From Clostridiales bacterium (GTDB taxonomy: Bacteria > Bacillota > Clostridia > Oscillospirales > Oscillospiraceae), in assembly GCA_004558025.1 (NCBI GenBank), contig SFEG01000002.1, positions 1-64,000 on the forward strand: a DNA stretch of 64,000 nt, in the 5' to 3' direction. This document shows positions 17,719 through 25,485 of this stretch, one piece after another (the stretch's first letter is position 1; every line of letters begins with the position of its first letter). A program made the translations under genes and the position numbers. The notes under the pieces are model-generated. The model was not told where the DNA came from. It did not search any database and worked only from the letters and a program-made list of their open reading frames with translations.

Positions 17719-19110
17719 CTATTCTTCGCTATCTCTATCGAGCTCAGGATCGAGCTCGTCATACTCTTCGTCAATAAACTCATCCGGCTCAAGATCGTTG
17801 CCGTTATAGTGCAGCGCGCTGCCGGAAATGAGCCTACGGTGCGATATCTTCCGCGTTATGCTGCCCGCCACGCCCTTGACCATCGCCTGCGCGGCGAGGT
17901 GCTTGCCGATGATCGCGGCAAGGTCTGTCTTCGGCGAGAGGTCGGACACCGTGCCCTCCATGATCGAGAGGCTGCGCCAGAACATCGTCATCGATTTCGG
18001 AACCTTGATGCCGAAGTCGCGCGCGATGCGGTAGAGGTCTGCGAAAATGTCGACCGTGCTGCTCATCTGCGCCATGGACAGGACGCGGTATTTATCCAGA
18101 TACGCCTGCATGCGGCCGTAGTATGCTTCGCGGTCGAGCTCCGGGTCATGCTCGCAGATCTTAAGGACCGCGTTTGCAAAGCTCATGTAGTCGTTGCTGA
18201 ATATCGCCTTCATGCAGACCTTTATCAGCTCGGCATCGGCGCTCGTGAGCGTTCCCATCATGCCGAGGTCGAGCCAGACGATGCGCCCGTCCCACACGCG
18301 GACATTGCCCGGATGCGGGTCGGCGTGGAAAAACCTGTCCTCTGAAAACTGCTTGATGTAGTTATTTATAAACTTCGTGCAGACCTCCTGCACGTTATAG
18401 CCCTGCTCCTCCATCGCGGCCTTATTCGTAAGCTCAAAGCCGCCGATGTATTCCATGACCAGGATGTGCTTGGTCGAAAGCTCGTCATACACGCGCGGGC
18501 AGTAGACGTACTTTATGCCCTCGATATTCTCGCGCACGCGGCGGATGTTGTCGGCCTCGCGTTCGAAGTCCATCTCCTCCTGCGCGACGGCCCACACCTC
18601 GTCGATCGTATCGCCGAGATCCATGACGTTGTTTATCTTCTTGAGCTTAACAACGCTCAGCGCACTTTTCAGAAGCCTTACGTCGCGCTCCATGACCGAA
18701 TATATCTCCGGCCGCTGAATTTTCACGGCGACATGCGTTCCGTCGAGCAGCACTGCCTCGTGCACCTGCGCGATCGACGCTGCGCCAAGGGGGTACGGCA
18801 TGATCTGCCTGAACACCTTGTTCCACGGCTGCCCGTATTCCTCGGTTATCAGCTCGCGTATCTGCGCCGTCACAAGGCGCGAGGCATCGGTTCGCAGATC
18901 CTCGAGCTTTTTGCAGTGCTCCATGGGGATGATCTCCGGGTGCATCGACAAAAGCTGGCCGAGCTTTACGAACGTCGGGCCGAGCTCCTTGAGCATCTCG
19001 CACAGCGCATCCGGGCTTATCCCCTGCGTGACCTTATATTTCCTTATTACCTTTACTATCTCAAGCAGGCGCTTTGCGTCGGCGCCCGTTTCCATCGCAG
19101 CATTTGCCAT
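17719..19110 (-). CDS. ABC1/UbiB-family atypical protein kinase-like protein
   Basis: A 463-residue protein of the UbiB/ADCK ATPase family, linked to isoprenoid-quinone or lipid metabolism at membranes. Family motifs are present: KxGQ region TFVKLGQLLSMHPEIIP (about 51-67), the alanine-rich nucleotide loop PLGAASIAQVHEA (about 108-120), the lysine VAVKIQRP, FEREADN, and the catalytic HADPHPGNV (about 260-268) with WLDLGMMG. Unlike many UbiB proteins it lacks C-terminal membrane helices and ends in an acidic tail. GGAG lies 6 nt before the ATG. The single-pass membrane protein gene ends 14 nt upstream, so they form a two-gene operon. Substrate unknown. Confidence 0.9.
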   Translation of the reverse strand: MANAAMETGADAKRLLEIVKVIRKYKVTQGISPDALCEMLKELGPTFVKLGQLLSMHPEIIPMEHCKKLEDLRTDASRLVTAQIRELITEEYGQPWNKVFRQIMPYPLGAASIAQVHEAVLLDGTHVAVKIQRPEIYSVMERDVRLLKSALSVVKLKKINNVMDLGDTIDEVWAVAQEEMDFEREADNIRRVRENIEGIKYVYCPRVYDELSTKHILVMEYIGGFELTNKAAMEEQGYNVQEVCTKFINNYIKQFSEDRFFHADPHPGNVRVWDGRIVWLDLGMMGTLTSADAELIKVCMKAIFSNDYMSFANAVLKICEHDPELDREAYYGRMQAYLDKYRVLSMAQMSSTVDIFADLYRIARDFGIKVPKSMTMFWRSLSIMEGTVSDLSPKTDLAAIIGKHLAAQAMVKGVAGSITRKISHRRLISGSALHYNGNDLEPDEFIDEEYDELDPELDRDSEE

Positions 19111-19124
19111 CTATGCTCCTACCT

Positions 19125-19775
19125 TCAAACTTCAGTGTCGAGAATATAGCAGGTGTGCGCAACATTCCCGTCATCCGTGAAGCTCACAATATTGCCCTCG
19201 ACCGTCTTATAAGTGTCCGGCCGCACTGCAAGGACGAGCTTCGTGTCCTTCTCCCAAAGGTACACCGCGTTTTCATAGCTTATCTCGCCGCTGCGCAGTC
19301 CGACGCGGATCGTCATGCTGACATTGTCGTAGGTATACTCCTCGGCGTCGCCAATCTCGATCCTGCCGAGCTCGACGGACTGCGTCGCGGGGTCAATGAT
19401 ATAGCCCCTGCGCTGCTTTCCCTCGGCGTTTATGAACCTGACCGCGGTGAAGCCCGTCTCCCCGGCCGAAGCGTCAAGCTCCAGCACCTCGGGCTTTACG
19501 AGGTACAGCATGCGCTTGCCCGTCCACACCCACGCGCAGCCGGGATACTTCTCGCTCTCGTCGGCAAAGCGCTTATAGTCTGCTCGCAGGGCGGCCTGCG
19601 CCTCGGCGGGTGTCGTCGCCTCGAGGCCGTCAACATGCACCTGATACACCGGCGCGACCTGAGACAGCTTATACTTATATATTCCGAAAATAACGCCGAG
19701 CACGGCGAGCGTCGCCACGGCGCATATTATGTAAACTCGTTTTGAGCTTTGTCTGCTCCGTCTTTTTGCGGGCAT
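19125..19775 (-). CDS. Single-pass membrane protein of unknown function
   Basis: A 216-residue protein I cannot place in a family. A basic N-terminus (MPAKRRSRQSSKR) precedes one membrane helix (about residues 14-33). The remaining 180 residues should lie outside the cell and look beta-rich (segments AWVWTGKRMLYLVKPEVLEL and YENAVYLWEKDTKLVLAV). The ATG at 19775 follows GGGAGG at 7 nt; longer in-frame readings would start inside repeat copy 2 and are rejected. It precedes the UbiB-family gene by 14 nt in an operon, so it may be a membrane partner of that kinase, which is inference. Confidence 0.75.
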   Translation of the reverse strand: MPAKRRSRQSSKRVYIICAVATLAVLGVIFGIYKYKLSQVAPVYQVHVDGLEATTPAEAQAALRADYKRFADESEKYPGCAWVWTGKRMLYLVKPEVLELDASAGETGFTAVRFINAEGKQRRGYIIDPATQSVELGRIEIGDAEEYTYDNVSMTIRVGLRSGEISYENAVYLWEKDTKLVLAVRPDTYKTVEGNIVSFTDDGNVAHTCYILDTEV

Positions 19776-19835
19776 CGTTCTGCCTCCCGTAACTAACTTT
19801 ATATATTCTAACAGAAACCCGCCCACATAACAAGT

Positions 19836-20195
19836 CTTTTTAGCGGCGCATTTACATTTCGCCAATACGCATATTGCAGTATCCCGACCGGAGACTGCGG
19901 AGGAAACCATAAAAAACGGGCGGGCATGCCCGCCCCTACGCTATATATTTTAGTTCCGACTAAAATTCAACAGGCGGAACAGGCAAGCCTGTTCCCTACA
20001 CGGTGCGGCGCAAAATTTGCACTGACCCCACGGTATGCAAAATACCACGGTTTATTCCATTTTCTCGACACCGGGCTCACGCAAAATTCACATCGCACTA
20101 CTTGGGTGCGACAATTTCCCGATTTCGTCGGCATATTCGACACCGGGCGACCGCAATAACCGTATCGGTAGGTGCGTCAATGCGCCTCTAAAAAG
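19836..20195. repeat. MITE-like element, copy 2 (360 bp)
   Basis: Same architecture and orientation as copy 1, but longer. It begins CTTTTTAGCGGCGCATTTAC and ends TGCGTCAATGCGCCTCTAAAAAG, which is the inverted end. It holds two internal palindromes: GGGCGGGCATGCCCGCCC near 19918-19935 and GGAACAGGC-AA-GCCTGTTCC near 19976-19995. The second matches the copy 1 hairpin with paired base changes (TGG/CCA to CAG/CTG), so pairing is kept. A middle part repeats the phrase CGACACCGGGC twice. The right end abuts another minus-strand terminator. It fills most of the gene-free stretch 19776-20314; the rest is an untranslated tail. Confidence 0.75.
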
Positions 20196-20226
20196 AAAAA
20201 AGACCGACCACAGATGTGGTCGGTCT
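20194..20226 (-). terminator. Intrinsic terminator of the SLH esterase gene
   Basis: Eleven-base arms AGACCGACCAC / GTGGTCGGTCT around AGAT, followed on the minus strand by TTTTTTCTTTTT, which merges with the end of repeat copy 2. It lies 89 nt past the stop codon. Confidence 0.88.
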
Positions 20227-20314
20227 GTCCGCGGCAGAGTGAGGAAGAAAAGGAAGTTTGTATGGCAGGAAACGCCGCGGTTATGGGGGGGCTTAATGTA
20301 TGGAGGTTATACGA

Positions 20315-21934
20315 TCAGAGACGGTAAAAACGTGCAAGGATCGCGGCGAGCTGAGCGCGGCTTATTACGGTGCTCGGGCGGAAGGTGCCGTCGGCATAGC
20401 CGTTGACGATGCCGTTTGCGACAGCCCAGCGCACCGAATTGCGGAACTCGAACGGAATGTCCGCGCAGTCTGAGAATACTCCGAGGTCTCCGCTGACCTG
20501 CGGCGAGCCTGCGTATCTGTGCATTATCGCAACGAACTGACCGCGGGTCAGGCCGTCATCGGGGCCGAAGGTCGTGGCATCGTAGCCCTTGACGATGGCA
20601 TTCTCATACGCCCAGACTATCGCGTCGTGCGCCCAGTGGTTATCGGAAACATCAGTGAAGGGCTCGGTGAGGCCGCTTACATTGGGAGATCCCGCTATGC
20701 GGTAAAGAACGGTGACTGCCTGTGCGCGTGTAGTCGTCGCGTCGGGTTCGAAGGTCGTGTCGCCCGTGCCCTTTATGAGGCCGTTGAACCAAGCGTAGTA
20801 AAGCTCGTCATAGTACCATGCGTCGTCGGGAACGTCGGTAAACGGGAGCGTTCCGCGCTCGGGCAGAGTACCCAGTATCTGCTGCGCCATGAACTCGTGA
20901 CCTGCCAGTGTCGGGTGTACTTTAAGGCCGAAGTACTCCCAGAAATAGCGGTCGTTGTAGTTCATATCATAGGTTTCTGTGCCTACCACATCAGCGTAAT
21001 AGAAGTTATCGTACTTATAGGAAAGAGTCTTGAGGTGAAGATTGATTCTGTTTACTATCGGAGCCGCAAGTCCGCTGAGGTCAAGAATACTGCCGTCAGA
21101 CAGGCGAAAGTGCTTAAAGGGATTGAACACGCCGACCGCAATAACGGTGATATCGGGGTTGAGCTCATGGATCCTTTCCATGACCACATCGTAGTTTTCT
21201 TCAAATTGATCATACGCTTTTGCAAATGTTGAGGTTATGGTAGCCGCAAGCTTCGGCATGAGCAGTGCTGACTGGCAGTACTCAATAAGCTTGCCGAATG
21301 CAGCGCCGAGGCTGCCGCCATTATTCAGAAATTCCTTGATGGCCTTGAGCGCGGCATTGTCGGAGTCGCCTGTCATTTCCTCGAGAACAACGCCGAGAGT
21401 GAAGGTAAATACGTCGTTCGAGCCGACATTTACGCTGATGACGTCAGTCTTTTTGATGGCTTCCTTGTAGTTTACCATTGCGTCGATAGCATCAAGATCG
21501 GAGAGCGTAAATGTTCCGTTGCCGTCGGTGTCGAAATAGGTGTTGCCCCAGGAGCGGGTCGTGTCGTAATCGTTGTAAACGCCTTCGAGGAAGTATCTGA
21601 ACTCAACTGCGCGCAGGCCGCTGCGGGCATACTGCAAAAGCTTTGCGTCAAGCGCGTTTGCAACGATGCTGTGGTATGCCGTGGGTACTGCGGTGTAGTC
21701 ATAGCCATAGTAGATGTAGTCGGGATTATAGACCGTGGTATAGTCGTCGGTCTCCTGATCATAATAGGTCTCGCTGCCGTCCTTTGTGAGTGCGCAGCCT
21801 GCGGCAATACTGTCGCCGACGCACATATAGTATTTATAAGGCTCGTAGCTTCTGTCGGCCAGTGCCGGTGCACAGAGTACGAACACCATGACGAGCACGA
21901 GAAGCATGCTGAGTATTCTCTTTATATGTTTCAT
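20315..21934 (-). CDS. Cell-wall-anchored SGNH/GDSL esterase with three SLH domains
   Basis: A 539-residue secreted enzyme. A signal peptide (about 1-26, ending CAPALA) is followed by an SGNH hydrolase domain: GDSIAAG with candidate Ser42, a VGSNDVF block with the conserved Asn, and HPTLAGHEF supplying the late histidine. Residues about 366-539 form three S-layer homology repeats (FTDVPDDAWYYDE, FTDVSDNHWAHDA and FSDCADIPFEFRN), which bind pyruvylated wall polysaccharide. GGAGG lies 8 nt before the ATG. It probably de-esterifies lipids or acylated polysaccharide outside the cell; the true substrate is unknown. Its terminator adjoins repeat copy 2. Confidence 0.88.
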   Translation of the reverse strand: MKHIKRILSMLLVLVMVFVLCAPALADRSYEPYKYYMCVGDSIAAGCALTKDGSETYYDQETDDYTTVYNPDYIYYGYDYTAVPTAYHSIVANALDAKLLQYARSGLRAVEFRYFLEGVYNDYDTTRSWGNTYFDTDGNGTFTLSDLDAIDAMVNYKEAIKKTDVISVNVGSNDVFTFTLGVVLEEMTGDSDNAALKAIKEFLNNGGSLGAAFGKLIEYCQSALLMPKLAATITSTFAKAYDQFEENYDVVMERIHELNPDITVIAVGVFNPFKHFRLSDGSILDLSGLAAPIVNRINLHLKTLSYKYDNFYYADVVGTETYDMNYNDRYFWEYFGLKVHPTLAGHEFMAQQILGTLPERGTLPFTDVPDDAWYYDELYYAWFNGLIKGTGDTTFEPDATTTRAQAVTVLYRIAGSPNVSGLTEPFTDVSDNHWAHDAIVWAYENAIVKGYDATTFGPDDGLTRGQFVAIMHRYAGSPQVSGDLGVFSDCADIPFEFRNSVRWAVANGIVNGYADGTFRPSTVISRAQLAAILARFYRL

Positions 21935-21957
21935 TTATTTATCCTCCGATGCGTCGT

Positions 21958-23703
21958 TCAGACGGCTTCATTGTTGTTTTTTCTTTCGTTATTGTAGTCT
22001 TCTGCGAGCTTGAGATAATCTATCTTGCCCATACCCGTGTGCGGCATCGACTCGACAAAGATTATGTCGTAGGGCTTTGCCGGGCCTTCGAGCTCCTGCC
22101 GGCACATCTCGTAAAGCTCGCTTTTTATAGCCGTCAGCTTTTCGAGCGTCTGCTCCTTCGCCTCGATGACCGCGAGAGTGAGCTGACCCTGGGCATGTGT
22201 CGTGTCGTTCACGCCGACGACGGCGCAGCTTGCGACCATCGGATGATGGCCGAGCACGCTTTCGATGTGCGTGGGGAATATCTTGTGGCCGTTAAAAAGC
22301 GTTATCATGCGCTTTATCCTGCCCTTTATGTACACAAAGCCGTCGGAGTCCATGTGGCCGATATCGCCGCTGTGCACCCAGAGCGTTCCGTCGGGATGAC
22401 GGCGGATGACGTTATCGGTCTCGGCCTTATTGTTGAGATAGCCGAGCATAATGGACGGACCGCTGATGCAGATCTCGCCATCTTCGCCGTAGTCGAGCTC
22501 GTCGGTCGTGCCGGGCGCGAAGATGCCAATGGTGGTGGTCAGCAGCGGATAGCCTACAGACAGGCTCTTGAAGTTTCCGTTGCAGCAGCAGGACGCCGCC
22601 GAGGATACCTCGCTCATGCCGTAGCCCTGCGAAAGAGGAAAGCGGCAGCCGCGGCTTTCGAGGAAGCTGTTGAGCTTTGCCTCAAGACCGGCATTCATCG
22701 TATCGCCGCCGGAACCGGCAGTGCGGAAGAAGCTGAGGTCGAAGCCGCCTGCCATTTCCTTGCTGTTCATGAGCTTTTCATAGTGCGCCGGGACGAGCAG
22801 CGTGTGCTCGGGGCGGTATTTCTTGACGTAGTGGCCGACCTTATCGGGGTCGAACTTCGGGATAATGACGACCTCAAGTCCGAGCGAGAGTGGCATGTGC
22901 AGGCTCGATACTATGCCGTAGGACGAGAACATCGGGATGATGTTCAAAAAGCGCTGGCCGCGCTTATAGGAAACGCCGCAGTGCCTGAAGTCAAACGCGA
23001 TGGCGTTAAAGCCGTCGTTTGAGAGCATAACACCCTTGGGAGCGCCGGTAGTGCCGCCGGTGAGCGTGACGGCCGCGAGATCGTTATCGCCGTAGGCCGC
23101 GGTCTCGGTCTCGACGCCCTCGCCGGTCGAGGCAAACTGCGCCCAGCTAAGCACCTTGTCGCTCGCAGCGATCTTGGGAGCGGGCATCTTGAACTGCTTG
23201 AGAAAACGGATCGACGCGGGCAGCGATGTGTCAGCCGAGATGACGACTATCTTCTCAACACCGGACTCAAAAAGGACGTCCTTGAGCGCCTCGTAATACA
23301 GATCGATGACGATAAACACCTTTGCACCGGTCTCTTTTATAAAGCTCAGCGCACCGGCTGCGCTCGTTCTCGGGTCGATGATAAGCGGCGCTGCACCGAT
23401 CTTGTTAAGACCGTAGAGCGCATAGACCATCTCGGGGATGGTGACGGTCGCAGCGGCGACGATATCGCCCTTTTTTATTCCGGCCTTGGCGAATGCCCCG
23501 GCAGCTCTGTCGGCTTCGTCAAGAAGCTTTCCGTAGCTTATCTTTTTGCCGAAATAGTTGAGCGCCGTGTCGCCGTGTCCGCCCTCGCTGCACTCGCGCA
23601 GATGGCGGTAAATGGTGTTCTTCGGCATGGACGCTTCCCTCGCCTCTTCCGAAAAGAACTTCAGCCACGGCTTCTCTACCGACGGGGTTAACAGTTTACA
23701 CAT
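21958..23703 (-). CDS. Acyl-CoA synthetase / AMP-dependent ligase
   Basis: Adenylate-forming enzyme of 581 residues that activates a carboxylic acid to its CoA thioester. Core motifs: P-loop TLTGGTTGAPKGVML (about 212-226), QGYGMSE (about 340), the hinge-side HSGDIGHMDSDGFVYIKGR (about 440-458) and the catalytic lysine in TGMGKIDYLK near 560. The start at 23703 sits just after AGGAGG; an in-frame ATG further out would place that site inside the gene. A TetR gene is divergent across a 322-nt AT-rich region with repeated TTTTGTACA sites. The acid is unknown; aryl, medium-chain or steroid-type acids are all possible. Confidence 0.9.
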   Translation of the reverse strand: MCKLLTPSVEKPWLKFFSEEAREASMPKNTIYRHLRECSEGGHGDTALNYFGKKISYGKLLDEADRAAGAFAKAGIKKGDIVAAATVTIPEMVYALYGLNKIGAAPLIIDPRTSAAGALSFIKETGAKVFIVIDLYYEALKDVLFESGVEKIVVISADTSLPASIRFLKQFKMPAPKIAASDKVLSWAQFASTGEGVETETAAYGDNDLAAVTLTGGTTGAPKGVMLSNDGFNAIAFDFRHCGVSYKRGQRFLNIIPMFSSYGIVSSLHMPLSLGLEVVIIPKFDPDKVGHYVKKYRPEHTLLVPAHYEKLMNSKEMAGGFDLSFFRTAGSGGDTMNAGLEAKLNSFLESRGCRFPLSQGYGMSEVSSAASCCCNGNFKSLSVGYPLLTTTIGIFAPGTTDELDYGEDGEICISGPSIMLGYLNNKAETDNVIRRHPDGTLWVHSGDIGHMDSDGFVYIKGRIKRMITLFNGHKIFPTHIESVLGHHPMVASCAVVGVNDTTHAQGQLTLAVIEAKEQTLEKLTAIKSELYEMCRQELEGPAKPYDIIFVESMPHTGMGKIDYLKLAEDYNNERKNNNEAV

Positions 23704-23815
23704 TGTTCTTCCTCCTAACATTGCACTAAACTTTTCGCTTCGTTTTGTCTAATCATAAACTTATCGCTCCATTTTGTCAATCCGCATTTTATACTTTTCT
23801 CATAATTTCGTTCAC

Positions 23816-23884
23816 TTTTGTACATTTCAACAATATTTATCAAGGGCTCTATAGCGTTTTGTACAAATTTTCGCATTTTGTACA
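23816..23884. promoter_or_regulatory. Three TTTTGTACA boxes between the ligase gene and TetR
   Basis: Identical nonamers at 23816-23824, 23857-23865 and 23876-23884, all in the same orientation and centred on the palindrome TGTACA. They lie in the 322-nt intergenic region 23704-24025, which is otherwise AT-rich with no gene. They are candidate operators for the adjacent TetR protein. Confidence 0.45.
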
Positions 23885-24025
23885 TAGCTATACGATATCT
23901 CGTTAAAAATATATTTTTAAACTATTTTTGATTTTTCACTTGAAATTGTTACAATCTTCGGTTACAATCATACTATCAATATAAAGTTGAACATTTTTTG
24001 AAATTTTCAGGGGTGGAAATTATTT

Positions 24026-24601
24026 ATGAGTGCAAACAACAGAATGGTCGAAAAGTCAAAGGCGGCGATAAAAAATGCCCTTTTGGACATAATGTATGAA
24101 AAGGACTTCAAGCAGATAACGGTCAACGAGCTTTTAAAGCGCGCCAATGTAAGCCGCGGCACTTTTTACGCGCATTTTTCAAATCTTGAGGATGTGCGTC
24201 AGCAACTTATAAACGATCTTTTCGATCATGCCGACTATCTGTTCGGCGACTACACGGCAAGCGAGCTTGAGAAGGATCCGTACCCGATCATGCTGATGGC
24301 GGCTGATATGATGATAGCCAGCCGCGACCCGGCAAAGCGCCTTTTCAAATTCGTCAACGTCTATGATCTCGGTATAAATCTCAAGACCTGGCTTACAAAA
24401 TATATTCTTTCCGACGCCGCGCTCGTCGAGCGCTGGGGCGGAATGGAAAAGGCCACGGTATACGCGCGTTTTATAGCCGGCGGCGTTATGCATGCGTATA
24501 ACATGTGGATAGTTGACGATTTTGAGGTCTCGGCAGAGGAGTTTGCACACACGCTGTGCAATATTCTCGTAAACGGGCTCAAGGCTTTTGAAGTAAAATA
24601 A
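24026..24601 (+). CDS. TetR/AcrR-type regulator
   Basis: A 191-residue regulator. The helix-turn-helix is plain: QITVNELLKRANVSRGTFYA with HF after it (about residues 31-52). The C-terminal half is helical with no recognised ligand signature. GGGGTGG lies upstream of the ATG. It is divergent from the acyl-CoA ligase gene and directly upstream of an SDR gene (65 nt, with a hairpin between), so it probably controls one or both. The boxes at 23816-23884 are the natural candidate sites. It is a different protein from the TetR at 7687, although both have DhaS-like length. Confidence 0.87.
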   Translation: MSANNRMVEKSKAAIKNALLDIMYEKDFKQITVNELLKRANVSRGTFYAHFSNLEDVRQQLINDLFDHADYLFGDYTASELEKDPYPIMLMAADMMIASRDPAKRLFKFVNVYDLGINLKTWLTKYILSDAALVERWGGMEKATVYARFIAGGVMHAYNMWIVDDFEVSAEEFAHTLCNILVNGLKAFEVK

Positions 24602-24619
24602 ATAATCGAAAAACAGCAA

Positions 24620-24643
24620 AAGGCACAGCGGATGCTGTGCCTT
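24620..24643. other. Perfect hairpin between TetR and SDR genes
   Basis: AAGGCACAGC / GCTGTGCCTT with a 4-nt loop. The plus strand has no T-run after it; the minus strand has TTTTGCTGTTTTT. It may partly separate TetR from SDR expression, or be a processing site. Confidence 0.4.
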
Positions 24644-24666
24644 AACACTTGAATGGAGGATTTAAT

Positions 24667-25440
24667 ATGAAAAAGATCGCCGTCATAACCGGAGCATCCT
24701 CCGGCATGGGCAGAGAATTCGTATACGCGATAGATAAGGACTCGGAGCTTGACGAGCTGTGGGTCATCGCGCGCCGCGAGGAAAGGCTTCTGGAGCTTCA
24801 GTCGCAGGTACGTGCAAAGATACGCCCGGTCGTGCTCGATCTTCTCGACCGCAGCAGTCTGAGCCAATTCAAGGCGCTGCTCGAGATTGAAAAGCCCGAG
24901 GTCAGGGTTCTGGTAAACGCCGCCGGCTTCGGTCTTTTCGGAGAATACACCGAGATGGACATGGAAAAGCAGCTTGAGATCATCGACCTCAACGACCGTG
25001 CGCTGACGGGCATGACCTACATCACCCTCCCCTACATGCCGGACGGTGCGCAGATATACAACATGGGCTCGATGTCCTCGTTCCAGCCGGTTCCGTATAT
25101 AAACGTCTATGGTGCATCCAAGGCATATGTGCTAAGCTTCTCAAAGGCGCTGCGCGTCGAGTTGTGCCGGCGCAATATACGCGTCATGGCCGTGTGCCCC
25201 GGCTGGATACAGACGGAGTTTTTCAGCCACGCGATACACGACGATACCGTCAGCTACTTTAACCGCTACTACGGTCCGAAGGAGGTCATTGAAAAGGCCG
25301 TGAGGGACATGCACCGCAACAAGCCCGTTTCCATACTCGGTCTGCCCGAGAGATTACAGGTGCTGGGCGTTAAGCTCCTGCCGACGCGCTTTGTTCTGAA
25401 GACCTGGTGCAAACAGCAGAAAAAGCCGTTTAACTATTGA
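24667..25440 (+). CDS. Short-chain dehydrogenase/reductase
   Basis: A 257-residue NAD(P)-dependent SDR. The Rossmann motif is ITGASSGMGREF (about residues 8-19), NAAGFG follows near 83, and the catalytic set is the serine in NMGSMSS and YGASK (about 154-158). GGAGG lies 7 nt before the ATG at 24667, so a slightly longer upstream reading is rejected. The start GASSGMG and the arginine-rich segment after strand two (IARREER) suggest NADP(H) preference. Substrate unknown; its position after TetR and near the acyl-CoA ligase hints at one small regulon. Confidence 0.88.
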   Translation: MKKIAVITGASSGMGREFVYAIDKDSELDELWVIARREERLLELQSQVRAKIRPVVLDLLDRSSLSQFKALLEIEKPEVRVLVNAAGFGLFGEYTEMDMEKQLEIIDLNDRALTGMTYITLPYMPDGAQIYNMGSMSSFQPVPYINVYGASKAYVLSFSKALRVELCRRNIRVMAVCPGWIQTEFFSHAIHDDTVSYFNRYYGPKEVIEKAVRDMHRNKPVSILGLPERLQVLGVKLLPTRFVLKTWCKQQKKPFNY

Positions 25441-25448
25441 TATTACAG

Positions 25449-25478
25449 AAAAAAATCCCGTCCGACGGACGGGATTTT
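25449..25478. terminator. Bidirectional intrinsic terminator
   Basis: AAAATCCCGTCC / GGACGGGATTTT with a very short GACG-type loop. A- and T-runs on both sides serve the SDR gene (+) and phosphofructokinase (-). Confidence 0.9.
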
Positions 25479-25485
25479 ATAATGC

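Noticed and set aside
19776..19910. 45-residue N-terminal extension of the membrane protein at 19125
   Set aside because: The extension is translated repeat element and ignores the GGGAGG site before the ATG at 19775. The same holds for the small peptide at 17240.
17457..20195. Repeats at 17.5 and 19.9 kb as a CRISPR array
   Set aside because: Only two units, of unequal length, 2 kb apart with inverted ends and no regular spacers; they fit a MITE-like element.
20261..20326. Small plus-strand frame starting MAGNAAVMGG
   Set aside because: Only about 21 codons, overlapping the 3' end of the SLH esterase gene, with a weak ribosome site and no support.
24620..24643. Terminator separating TetR from the SDR gene
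   Set aside because: The T-run is on the minus strand only, where no gene ends; kept as an unassigned hairpin.
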